Positions 1-8,989 of a stretch of 34,060 nt of DNA are shown here, piece after piece. Source of the stretch: Stephanodiscus triporus (Eukaryota > Bacillariophyta > Thalassiosirophyceae > Thalassiosirales > Thalassiosiraceae). The stretch lies in NCBI GenBank assembly GCA_036939755.1, contig JALLAZ010000031.1, positions 1 through 34,060 on the forward strand, written 5' to 3'. A program made the translations under genes and the position numbers. The notes under the pieces are model-generated. The model saw only the letters and a list, made by a program, of their open reading frames with translations, ran no database searches and was not told where the DNA came from. The stretch's first letter is position 1, and the number at the start of each line of letters is the position of its first letter.

Positions 1-2
1 GC

Positions 3-496
3 AATCACAACTTCCGTGGCATCGCTATCATACTATCCCCACGATACTACCAAGGTTGGAAAGCCGCCGGAGCCCGACCCCCATTAACAACTGACGCAAC
101 CGGTGAATTCGCAGGGTGCTACATCAGCATTAACGTCATCCTCAACAGCTACAATAGAATGAGGAAACAGGTCCGAGGGAAGAAAGGCGCCAAGCACCTC
201 GCCCTTACTCTTGCGTCCGTCTACCACCCATGCACCAAGACGGGTGCTAGGACATCTACACTTGCTTCCTCGACACCCTTGATACCCTCCTCAACAAACT
301 CCCCACAGAAAACAAAATCATCATGGGCACAGATGTCAACGCCAACATTGGCAGGTTCAACCTTCTCCAATCCAGTGAATTCCAATCTGTCCTCGGGCGG
401 CATGGCCTTGCAAAACGCAACTCGAAAGGCGAAAGCCTACTCACAGTGTACCTTGCACATCCCGGTCGAGTTAACACACACACACATCGCCTATGA
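3..496 (+). pseudogene. AP-endonuclease domain remnant of the LINE
   Basis: From base 3 the frame reads a stretch containing F-R-G-I-A-I-I and then V-Y-H-P-C. Near 241-251 the sense moves to the second frame, where it reads through M-G-T-D-V-N-A-N-I-G. That segment resembles the G-D-F-N-A motif of exonuclease-endonuclease-phosphatase domains in LINEs. The second frame stops at the TGA at 494-496, just after an (AC)n run at about 473-485. Frame 3 happens to stay open across 250-490, so a conceptual translation looks continuous although about 80 of its residues are out of the ancestral frame. The catalytic His and several other motifs are not identifiable, because the domain is cut by the window edge. 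Confidence 0.65.
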
Positions 497-2844
497 GTAT
501 CGTGCAATCATCACCAATATTCGTGCGGGGAGCGCGACGAGGATGGCGGCATACCAAAAACGGATCGCCAAATTCCCCCTCAAACTCCCAAGTGGCCCCC
601 AGGACGAGCTATGTGCTCTGTTCGAGGAGCTGCGCCTCGACGTCGTGGCACCACCCAAGAGGGCACAACCACGTAACTCCTGGATTTCCGCTCCCACGTG
701 GGAGCTCATCGATAGAAGGGCCACGCTCCGACAGCAAGGGAAGTTGTCGAAGCGGATGTCCCGTCTCCTCGGTCGGCAAATCGCGTCTGGTCTCAAGGGG
801 GACAGGCGGCAGCGTGCTGCCAACGTGGCGGGGGATATCGAGAGGCTCTTGGCCAGCGGGGAGACAAAGGAGGCGTGGCGGTGTCTAAAGGGGTGGTACA
901 AAGCTACATCCGACGCAGCCCCTGCAGCGAGCCAACTGTCGCTCGCCGCCCAGACTGCGGAGCGCGTCGACCTCTATCGGAAGGTCCCCCCCCCGGGGGG
1001 GCCCCTCCCGATTCACGTCGACAAAGCCGACATTCCGGACGGTCCCCCAAGCGATGGGGAGCTGCGGGACGTTGTTCGGGGACTTCGAAACGGGCGTGCC
1101 GCGGGGGCGTCTGGACTACAGGCCGAGCACATCAAGGTGTGGCTCAGCGATGTCATGCGCGAGGAGGAGGAGGAGAGTGATGTAGGGCTAGGGGATAAAT
1201 GGCGCATCTTTGTTCGGTTGATGCAAACCATTTGGGAGCGGGGGTGCGTGCCCGAGCAAATGAGATGGGAAATCATCGTCCTTCTGCCGAAGGGTAACGG
1301 TGATTATCGTGGGATTGGTCTCCTTGACCCCTTTTGGAAGGTCGTGGAAAAGATTATGGTAGCTCGATTTGCGTCGATCAAGTTCCATGATTGCTTACAT
1401 GGCGGACTTGCAAAGAGGGGGACCGGGACTGCCACGATCGAGGCCAAGCTTCACCAGAGCCTGGCCTGGCGTGATCAATGCCCGCTCTATCAGATCTATC
1501 TTGATCTGAAGAAGGCATACGATGCGCTTGATAGGGAACGAACACTCGATATCTTGGCGGCCTATGGAGTCGGGCCAAAGATGCTGGCTCTCCAGAAGCA
1601 TTTCTGGGACACAGCACAATTGGTGTGCAGGGCCGGGGGCAATTACGGGGAGGCGTTTAGCGCTGAGAGGGGCGTTACACAGGGGGGCCCGCTCTCCTCT
1701 CTCATGTTCAATGTGTGTGTCGATGCCGTAGTCAGGGAATGGCTTCACCAGACGCTTGGTGCAGAAGCCGCCCGCGATGGGATCGGAGATCGTGTGGCTG
1801 AAATACTGGTGGCGTTTTACGTCGACGATGGGCTCATTGCCTCTCGCGATCCAGTGTGGCTGCAGGAGTCCTTCGACATCCTCATCGGACTGTTTGAACG
1901 GATCGGTCTTTTCACGAACGCCGCCAAGACGAAAGTCATGACGTGCATTCCTGGGAGGATACGAGAGGGGTATACCGAGGAGGAGTATGCCGATTACAAG
2001 TCTCAGACTGTAACAGCCGCCGACAAGAAGCGTCGTCGCGTCGACTGTGAGATTTGCGGTGCCAGCCTTGCGGCTGGATCCTACCAAAGTCATCTGGAAT
2101 CGCAGCATGACGTTTTTCGCTCGATGGTCCTGCAAAGGGACATTGTAGTGGACCGCCCTGCTGTGGTATACCGTGCTATCGAGTCGCTCGGCGCGGGCAA
2201 ATACTTCTGCCCGGTACCGCACTGCGTCGGCGAGGCGAGCACGAAGTGGGCTCTGAGACGGCATTTTCTTTATCGCCACCCACAGGATCTCGTAGTGTTG
2301 CCGAGTGAAGGGACAGTCCCCTTCCCCAAATGCGAGAGATGTGGCATGCAGACCGAGGTCGGCGCTCTCTATGGAAAGCACCAGCGCACTCGACTCTGCC
2401 GGGAGGGGTGGGAAAGGAAAAAGCAACATGAAGCCGCTGAGGCCGCACGGGTCGCCCTCGCTAGGACGTTTACGGCCTACGGGGAGGACCTGGAGAGGGT
2501 GGAGGTGTTCAAATATCTGGGGCGGTTGTTGGCATACGACGACAATGGCGGGCATGCGGCCCACAAAGAATCCTGACGGGACGTGGACGTACCCTAGCTC
2601 AAAGGATGTACTCAAGGCGGTGGGACTCAAAACGATCGACCATTACATTGGAGTTCGTCGTGAGACCATTGCCAGGTTCATCGTCGACCGACCCCTTTTC
2701 GCGCTCTGCAGGGATGGAGAAAGGAAGAGAGGCTCTACGCGTCGCACATTTTGGTGGGAGCAGCCTTTGTCACTCGACGACGCGGGGCCCTTACCCCCGG
2801 GGGACGACGAGGACGAAGGTGGAGACGATCTTTCGCTGGGATAG
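486..2844 (+). pseudogene. LINE reverse transcriptase with C2H2-like fingers and C-terminal tail
   Basis: The reverse transcriptase copies element RNA into DNA at the target site. Supporting motifs, numbered from the ATG at 159, are I-V-L-L-P-K-G in the early RT region, L-D-L-K-K-A-Y-D with catalytic Asp 449, the G-V-T-Q-G-G-P-L-S-S motif, and the F-Y-V-D-D catalytic box at 553-557. After the RT domain come two Cys/His fingers (C-E-I-C...H...H and C-P-V-P-H-C...H...H) and a third Cys-rich piece. The frame stops at 2574-2576, shortly after Y-L-G-R-L-L. The expected tail resumes in another frame at about 2575-2844 with D-G-T-W-T-Y-P, L-K-T-I-D-H-Y-I-G, R-R-E-T-I-A and W-W-E-Q. The stretch normally found between these parts appears deleted. 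The long minus-strand frame over 1395-2630 is its antisense shadow. Confidence 0.85.
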
Positions 2845-2966
2845 TAATCTGTTTGGTTGGGCTATTGTATGGTAGTCCTTAATCCTTATTAACTGCAGCG
2901 CCTAGGTGCGCTGGGAGCCCTGCCCTGTGCCTTGATAGGCCGTCGTGGGAAAGGCCCAGCGCATCG

Positions 2967-3641
2967 GTGGCCGAGTTTACACACACACACACCCCCAATT
3001 CTGACTGGATCTGCGGTGCCTGCACCTTTGTCAACATGCAGGAGGGCAGGGACTGCCAGATGTGTGGCGCCACCCCCTCGAAGCACCAAGCCTTTGCGCC
3101 GATACCCACCAAGCCACCATCCGACCCAGCCATGACGAGCGCTCCATCGATAGCCACCAACAAGGTCCACCTCCCTGGGATTGTTCTGGACATCATTGGA
3201 AATGCTGGCATGGGCGGAGCTGCAAGAACCACACATGCTGTGGCAACGTGCTGCAGGAGAAAGTTGTCATCAGCATTTGCAAGGAGCAGATCCTTGTGCC
3301 GTGTTTTATTGCCGGGAAGGGTAAGATGAAGGAGCGGATGGCTTTGACCGTCAACTGGGTTTCGGACGGGATCAATTGCTGATGTGTTGGTTTCCACCCC
3401 CAACCGTATGTTGTGCAGGTGAGGCTTAGGGATGGCATTTTGTGTCAGATGGTGAGAGTTGTCAATGACAATGATCCCAACACAGCCCGTCGGGCAAAAT
3501 ATCACGCAAACAAGGGATATGCTCGATGCTCGCGTTGTTGTGATTTCAGATTTGCCAATGGGAATTGACTCTATGCCTACCAAAAAGTTGGAACATAGAG
3601 TAGAGTTGACAGGTGATGGGTTGGCGAAGACAAATAAATAG
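2967..3641 (+). pseudogene. Decayed reading frame with N-terminal RanBP2-type zinc finger
   Basis: After an (AC)n run at about 2975-2990 the frame reads D-W-I-C-G-A-C-T-F-V-N, six residues, then C-Q-M-C. This fits the RanBP2-type zinc finger pattern W-x-C-x2-C-x3-N-x6-C-x2-C. Downstream, coding sense continues only by switching frames: a segment with K-M-K-E-R-M-A-L and W-V-S-D-G-I ends in a stop near 3379, then R-L-R-D-G-I-L-C-Q-M-V-R-V, Y-H-A-N-K-G-Y-A-R-C, and finally G-I-D-S-M-P-T-K-K-L-E and T-G-D-G-L-A-K to a stop at 3641. At least three frame changes and one stop interrupt it. I do not recognise the parent gene. Its position between two transposon remnants suggests a repeated, perhaps transposon-associated family. 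Confidence 0.5.
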
Positions 3642-3912
3642 AATAATTGATTTAAAAAATACTTTTGGTGTAAGTATGAACCCCCCTCCCCCAATTATCA
3701 TCATTGTAATATATGAAAATATTAACATATCCTACACTCCCCTCTCATCCCATTTGGCCGCCTCATCGTATCCATTGTTGTCATTTTCCTCAAAAAAAAA
3801 TCCTTGTCAAAAATATGTTGTCCTTGTCTTCATTGCCATCATTGTAGTCGTCCGCAACTATTTCACCACCATCGTCTTTGTCACTGATATCATTGCCATC
3901 GCCACCGCCATC

Positions 3913-5110
3913 TCAGTCATAGTCATCGGCATCAACTAACCCAGGGAACCAGTAGTAGTCCATCTTCAGCCACGTGTTGCAAAGAATCCTCTTATTTTTT
4001 ATAACCATCTCCCAATACGTTGCCATTGCTCACTCAACCACCTCCTCACGTGTCGCATCGGGCACCTCGTTCGTCTCGTCGATCATCGTCATCATCCACT
4101 TTTCCCACTGCTGACGGACACGCGCCTTGAATGGCTTAACTTGATCACATCAAAATCTAGGGGCTTACACAAGCCCATGCAGCTGCCAGAGATTTGGATT
4201 ACCTTGATCCCCAATGCCGCAATTTCCGACACGACTGACGCCATCATGTGGCATCAGTTTGAGTCAAGAAGCATGACAGGATGGATGCCTGGGGGGGGGC
4301 TTCACCAAAAGATACAGTGTGAGAATCTTCTTGACCCAAATTACCATACAGCGCTCATCCATCCACGCAGCATCCTGGCATGCATAGAAGGACGTGGGGT
4401 CAAGCACTGGAAGATCTTTTTTGGCAATGTCACGGTGAGCACCCCTAATGCTCATTTCATCCCATCCATTGTTTTCCGCAAGTTAAGAACCATCTTTGCC
4501 CAACACTTAGTAGCGAGCATCCTCAAAGATTGGTACAAAAATAGAAGAGGCATCTGGTCCATGTTCCAAACCCAACGTGTATTGCAATGAGGGCCGATGA
4601 GAAGCAGGAGAGTTTCCATCATGAACTCCATTGCCTCGTCAACAACCTCTTGCGCGCACGTGTAGCCTCATTTGTCTACTGACAATAGACATACTTATGC
4701 TTGCGCATAAAGTGCGCTACTACTTTGTAGCTGGCATTGAACGACTTAACGCCAAATTTCGTTTGGAGCAAGGCCCATGCCTTAAATGTCATGATCATGT
4801 GCTGGATGCCAGTACCCTGCTCACGGCGAGCAAAGATCCACTGGAGCAGGTCCTCCTTGATTGAGTGGGGCTGCCCATTGGGCCCATTGACGAGGGCATG
4901 CTTGTGCATTTTTTTTTGCTCAAAGCCTTTCAATATCCTTTGTCCATTTGGAAAGAAGGCAGACATTCACGCCAAGCACTTCAACTTCAACCGTCACTCG
5001 GAGATAGAGTTTACCCTCCCGCTGGAGATGGTCACACTTGTCAAGAAGCATGATCTTTTTGACCACAGCATACCACCTGAGGACCTTGCCTGTAGCACCC
5101 CCCTTTGACC
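3913..5110 (-). pseudogene. Pogo/Tc5-like DDE transposase, multiply frameshifted
   Basis: A helix-turn-helix (Tc5/CENP-B type) DNA-binding piece lies at about 4676-4966, with F-A-R-R-E-Q-G-T-G-I and K-F-G-V-K-S-F-N-A-S. After one frame change comes N-M-D-Q-M-P-L-L-F near 4535-4565, matching the first catalytic Asp region (N-M-D-Q-T-P). Next are A-C-Q-D-A-A-W-M-D-E-R-C near 4370-4395 and, in another frame, L-L-D-S-N followed by a stop and C-H-M-M near 4245-4275, which corresponds to the second catalytic Asp. L-C-K-P-L-D at about 4160-4170 matches the segment around the third Asp. The end has K-P-F-K-A-R-V-R-Q-Q-W-E and an acidic tail stopping at 3913-3915. Several stops and frameshifts make it inactive. 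I could not find terminal inverted repeats. Confidence 0.72.
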
Positions 5111-5939
5111 AAACAATGAGCAAATAAGGCATTGAAAGAGGAAAAGGATGCGATACAAATGATGTGAGAATATTCAGAGGTGCGCCAAATTTGGTGAACC
5201 AAATACATTTACTTGTTGACATGCCAAATTGAAATACACAGGAACAAGTATGACAACACCTGTTTTTTAATGCCTATGTAGATTTTAGTACATCTGGTCA
5301 GCTAAAAAAGAGAGTTTTTGACCTTCACACTTGGGTGTTTAGCTATTTCTTATGCCCCGGCTTATGGTAGATATTTTTCTACGTCTATGGTCAGGCAGTT
5401 AAAGAACAATTTTCCTTGGAGCACCAAGAATTTCTGAAGCCTTTGTGTAGTGTTGTGAGATTGCAAAGTTGGAACCTGTGAAACACCAGCACCAGGGATC
5501 ATCAAGTTCAAGTGGAAGGGCCCTAGTATCCTCCTTTCGCCTTTCATGGCCTAAGGCAAACTGGGCATAGTTGCAAAATGCCACAAATCATTACACATAA
5601 CTGCAAATTTAAGGCAGTTTGTGCCATGGGACTGATTTTACTGGCTGTACACAAGCTCAAGCATTCTCCTTCCCTTTTCTTCCAGATGGATATATTCGTG
5701 GACCGAAGTGGTGGGCAATAAATTTCAACAGCCCCTCCCCCCCCTGAAAACTACATTTTCTGGTTTCTTTCTGGGAAGCACCATCATGGCAATTTTGCTG
5801 GATTATCTGTCCTCTTACACTATTTATTTGGTAGAAATATCTATAATTTCTGCCATATGATGTGATTTACTAATGTTACTGTGTGGGGAAGACTCTCATT
5901 GTGAGAGCAACAATTCAGAAAGAAAAAGACCATGCCCCT
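5111..5939. other. Intergenic stretch, no gene seen
   Basis: This AT-rich stretch lies between the broken transposase and the E2 gene. All reading frames are short and show no recognisable motif. There is a 10-bp palindrome (ccaaatttgg) at 5185-5194, which could belong to the lost terminus of the transposon but is too short to prove it. The 3' untranslated region of the E2 gene should lie at the right end. Confidence 0.5.
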
Positions 5940-7331
5940 CTAGCCCTTACGGCTCCACCACCCAGATTTGTCCCATCCTTCCTGCTTGTGATATTTGGAC
6001 AAATGGTCATACGCCGATTGAGCCTCCGCGGTGGTATAAGAGCCCCCAGTGGGCTTCCTCACCGCACTAGATCCTTTAGATTTGGAGTCGGCACTGTCGG
6101 CATCGACCCTCTTGCGTTTTGCCTCGCCTGCCTTGACGTCGCCGACTTCCTCTTCATCTACGTCGGTAGTTTCATCCTTGCCCTCCTCCTTCTGCAACTT
6201 GCTCTTCTCCAACGAGCTTTTCAGAATCCTCGCGTAATCCCCCTCCGACATGTCCACAGCGGCCTGGAGCCGGCCGTCGCCCACGACCATCAGACTGCGT
6301 ATGCTCACGATGACGCTCTCGATGTCGTTGATGGGGTTCCAGCCTTCCTTCGTGAGAAGCTCCATGCAAAGGGCGCCGCTCATGACGAATCCCGTCTGCC
6401 TCTTGAATCTAGGTTTGACGACGCGGACGAACGGCGGCTCGAACGGGTACTGGTCCGGGAAGCTCATCTCCAATTCCACGTGATCCATCCCGCAGACCAC
6501 GAGGTCCTTCGCCAGGTTGGAATCCTCGTCGAACCCAAAAAGCTTGATGCACCACTTGTCCATGGAGTCCTCGTCGCGGGGCTGGAGGGAGAATCCCGCC
6601 TCCTTCGTGTCGGCCATCATGATTTTGTAGAGGTCGGAGGCGAGACGCCGTCGGCCCCCCGTCTTCTCCTTCTCCGCGCGCAGGGACATGTTGACGGCCT
6701 CGCGGGTCGGCTCGCGCCATTTCTGCTTGCGTTCCTCGTCCCTGGGCGGTATGTGAGAGGAGGGGGGGCAGCAGTCCCCGGAGGACACGGCGGAGGCGGC
6801 GCGGCTGACGGATCGCGGGGGGATCGTTTCGGGGGAGGGACCGACCGCGGCGGCGGCGAAATCCTCGGCTACGACCACGTTGACGCGGTCGTCGTCCCCG
6901 CCGGCGACGACGGCGGGGGGGAAGCCCGTCCCCGTCGTTGTCTCGAACGGATCCGTGGGGATCAAAAAGCCGGAAAAGTGACCCTCGTCCTCGTCCTCGT
7001 AGGCGTACGAATAATCGCTCTCGTCGTCGTCGTCCGCCATGTCCTCGTCGTCCCGATCGTCGCCCAGCGTCCCCCCGTCCCGATTTCCGTCGACCACGTT
7101 GCCGTTGTCTTCGAAATTCGCGGCGTCGATCGCCGTCATCCCGCCCCCTCCCCCCACCGCGACGGCGGCGGCGGCGGCGCGGGAGACGTCCCCCTCGTCG
7201 GCGGGGATGGCCGTCGGGCCGGCGCCGCCCCCCTCGACGACGACGGACATGTCGTCCGAGGACTCGGGGGACGTGCCGCCCCCGACGATGGAAACGCGGG
7301 GGGGGGCGGGCTCTTGCTTATTGGAATTCAT
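5940..7331 (-). CDS. UBE2Q-type E2 ubiquitin-conjugating enzyme
   Basis: The predicted protein has 463 residues. An E2 accepts activated ubiquitin on a Cys and transfers it to a substrate or E3. The first 200 residues are low-complexity, rich in Gly, Ala and Asp. The UBC fold follows, with S-F-P-D-Q-Y-P-F-E-P-P-F-V-R-V-V and then G-A-L-C-M-E-L-L-T-K-E-G-W-N-P. This Cys, residue 322 (codon 6366-6368), is the expected active site, and the A-x-C-M-E-L-L-T context is typical of the UBE2Q family rather than of classical E2s with an HPN motif. The tail has a basic segment (K-R-K-R-V) and a final helix ending in G-W-D-K-S-G-W-W. The start is the ATG at 7331. The frame stays open further upstream, but there it begins only with a TTG. 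The gene is divergent from the OB-fold gene. The long plus-strand frame over 5883-7454 is its antisense. Confidence 0.9.
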   Translation of the reverse strand: MNSNKQEPAPPRVSIVGGGTSPESSDDMSVVVEGGGAGPTAIPADEGDVSRAAAAAVAVGGGGGMTAIDAANFEDNGNVVDGNRDGGTLGDDRDDEDMADDDDESDYSYAYEDEDEGHFSGFLIPTDPFETTTGTGFPPAVVAGGDDDRVNVVVAEDFAAAAVGPSPETIPPRSVSRAASAVSSGDCCPPSSHIPPRDEERKQKWREPTREAVNMSLRAEKEKTGGRRRLASDLYKIMMADTKEAGFSLQPRDEDSMDKWCIKLFGFDEDSNLAKDLVVCGMDHVELEMSFPDQYPFEPPFVRVVKPRFKRQTGFVMSGALCMELLTKEGWNPINDIESVIVSIRSLMVVGDGRLQAAVDMSEGDYARILKSSLEKSKLQKEEGKDETTDVDEEEVGDVKAGEAKRKRVDADSADSKSKGSSAVRKPTGGSYTTAEAQSAYDHLSKYHKQEGWDKSGWWSRKG

Positions 7332-7884
7332 CGGCGGGGATCGGGGCCTGGCTACAAAATGGCGAGGAGACGAATTCTGAGAATGGACGGGGAACAGGAC
7401 CACCAACCACCACAGCACGAGAGAACGATTCCACAAAATTTTCAGGAGGAGTAACTACTGGTTTCCGATCATTTGACGCGCCATTCGACAAACGTTTCAG
7501 AGTACATCATCATCCCGTTGATCGAGAACGTATCGTATCTCAACGACGGAATAGTACTAAATGTACGGGGAACACAACAGGTAAGTAATAATGCGTCAAT
7601 TGATCGGATACCAGTAGTGAATAGAAGTTCGAGTATGTACGATACGTATGTTATTAATTTTAGAGTTGAGGAGAGCTTCAACAGGCTTCAACGTAGGAGA
7701 GTCATCGCAGCCGTCATTGGGAAAAGCCGTCGCCGCAGCTACGTTGTGGATTGTGGGGAGAAGCAGTTGCGGACTCCTCCACTGTCGTACCACGGGGGAG
7801 GGAATTGCCTGCTCCGCTGTTGGCGGAACATAGCCGCCACCGTCGCCGACCATCGTCGCAGGCTCCCTACCTATATCTCCCTAA
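7332..7884. promoter_or_regulatory. Divergent intergenic region between E2 and OB-fold genes
   Basis: These 553 bases separate the two ATGs and must hold both 5' untranslated regions and promoters. A GC-rich block with the string cgcgccatt lies at 7477-7485. Reading frames inside are short and have no recognisable domain, although a small upstream exon of the OB-fold gene cannot be excluded. Confidence 0.4.
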
Positions 7885-8910
7885 ATGCACAGCAGCGAAT
7901 GTGGCAACGACCGCGATGCTGGCGGAAGTAATGGGAGTCTGCACACTTTTTCCACCGCGCCTCGGAGAATGTTTCTTTGCGATGTTCCACTTTTCTCCGA
8001 ACAAACCAGCGTGAATTGCAATGACGACGTCGAATACGTTCGGTTGATGGGCACCGTCGTTGAAATAATAGAAACCCCTCACTCTTGCCCAGACAATGCA
8101 ACTGATAATACATCAACACCCAACGACTTCCATGCGACTGAAATGATACATTTTGTGATAGACGATGGCACCGGATCAATTGAAGTTTTTACGAAGAGAC
8201 GAGTTGCTCCTACGAAAAATGGCAACTTCAGCAGTCATTCTTCGTCTGAAAACATTCTCCCACCAACAATGCAACAACAAATGTGTCCAAGTACGAAGAA
8301 AAATCAGCACTTACCACAACCAGCTAATCAACCTTTCTCTACGATGACGTTGGAATCAATTCTATCTTCGCCACCACCCCCAATTTTAGTTGGTCAAACT
8401 GTTGATTGCATAGGTAGGATCCGGATCGACACTGTTGAGGGGTCGTGCGCGAATAAGACTACCAATGAAAAGAAGAGATCACATATGCATGGAATGTGGC
8501 TAGCCGCATCTTCTGTATCCACAGTGAATAATCCACAGGCAGTAATATTGAGACACCTAGAGCTTTCTTCATCTCCAAGATGGAAAATAATCAACCATTG
8601 CCGACAAGGAAATGACCTCGCGAGGAATGTAAATAGTCCAAAAAATAGAATTCTCGTGGGAGGAATGCTCGAACGCAAACTAAACCCTCTCTACCACTGC
8701 GATCGTCAAGGTTCGGTGGTCTTCAACATGGAGGAAGCCTTCAACTATATAAAACACTCCAAAGACGATGGGGGCATAACACAGAAGGAGCTGTCATCAC
8801 TAGTGGGAGCCGTTGAACCAAACGAGGTATTGGCGGTAAACTTGGCAGTGGAACAATTACGAGAGGATTGCAGAATCTATATTAACCAGGGTAAATGGTT
8901 TCCTATGTGA
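7885..8910 (+). CDS. RPA32/STN1-like OB-fold and winged-helix protein
   Basis: The 341-residue product looks like a single-stranded DNA-binding subunit of the RPA2/STN1 group, which act in replication, repair or telomere maintenance. An OB-fold starts at about residue 50 with V-R-L-M-G-T-V-V-E-I. It continues with H-F-V-I-D-D-G-T-G-S-I-E-V-F, the strand pair typical of this family. A poorly conserved Ser/Gln/Asn-rich insert (about 105-155) follows, then G-Q-T-V-D-C-I-G-R-I-R-I near 170. The last 45 residues (G-I-T-Q-K-E-L-S-S-L-V ... I-Y-I-N-Q-G-K-W-F) fit a C-terminal winged helix. The ATG at 7885 is real, but an upstream exon is possible. Motifs do not separate RPA32 from STN1: the short N-terminus before the OB-fold and the single clear winged helix fit RPA32, while the G-T-V-V-E-I/D-D-G-T-G wording also occurs in STN1. 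Function by family only. Confidence 0.6.
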   Translation: MHSSECGNDRDAGGSNGSLHTFSTAPRRMFLCDVPLFSEQTSVNCNDDVEYVRLMGTVVEIIETPHSCPDNATDNTSTPNDFHATEMIHFVIDDGTGSIEVFTKRRVAPTKNGNFSSHSSSENILPPTMQQQMCPSTKKNQHLPQPANQPFSTMTLESILSSPPPPILVGQTVDCIGRIRIDTVEGSCANKTTNEKKRSHMHGMWLAASSVSTVNNPQAVILRHLELSSSPRWKIINHCRQGNDLARNVNSPKNRILVGGMLERKLNPLYHCDRQGSVVFNMEEAFNYIKHSKDDGGITQKELSSLVGAVEPNEVLAVNLAVEQLREDCRIYINQGKWFPM

Positions 8911-8989
8911 CTTTGAATTTTGCATTCGATTCTTCATAGTTCAGACAAGATAAGTTGAATTAATATGCCGACATACTGTTATCATACAC

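Larger units (their letters stand above)
1..2844 (+). mobile_element. LINE-type non-LTR retrotransposon, 5'-truncated by the window edge and decayed
   Basis: The order of coding pieces is endonuclease remnant, reverse transcriptase, Cys/His fingers, then a C-terminal tail with an R-R-x-T-I-A motif and a W-W-E-Q motif. This is the layout of a non-LTR retrotransposon ORF2. Coding remnants are open from base 3, so the element continues off the left edge. The reading frame changes at about 241-251, at about 486-495, and again near 2550-2575. No poly-A tail or target-site duplication can be recognised after 2844, so the 3' end is set by the last coding stop only. The many changes of frame mean this copy is dead. 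Confidence 0.85.

Noticed and set aside
1395..2630. 411-codon minus-strand frame
   Set aside because: It is antisense to the reverse transcriptase with no recognisable domain.
7332..7436. Apparent signal peptide on the E2 enzyme, suggesting an organelle-targeted E2
   Set aside because: The upstream extension begins with TTG, not ATG. The first real ATG in frame is at 7331, after the hydrophobic stretch.
5883..7454. Long plus-strand frame opposite the E2 gene
   Set aside because: It is Arg/Gly/Val-rich antisense of a GC-rich coding region and has no domain.
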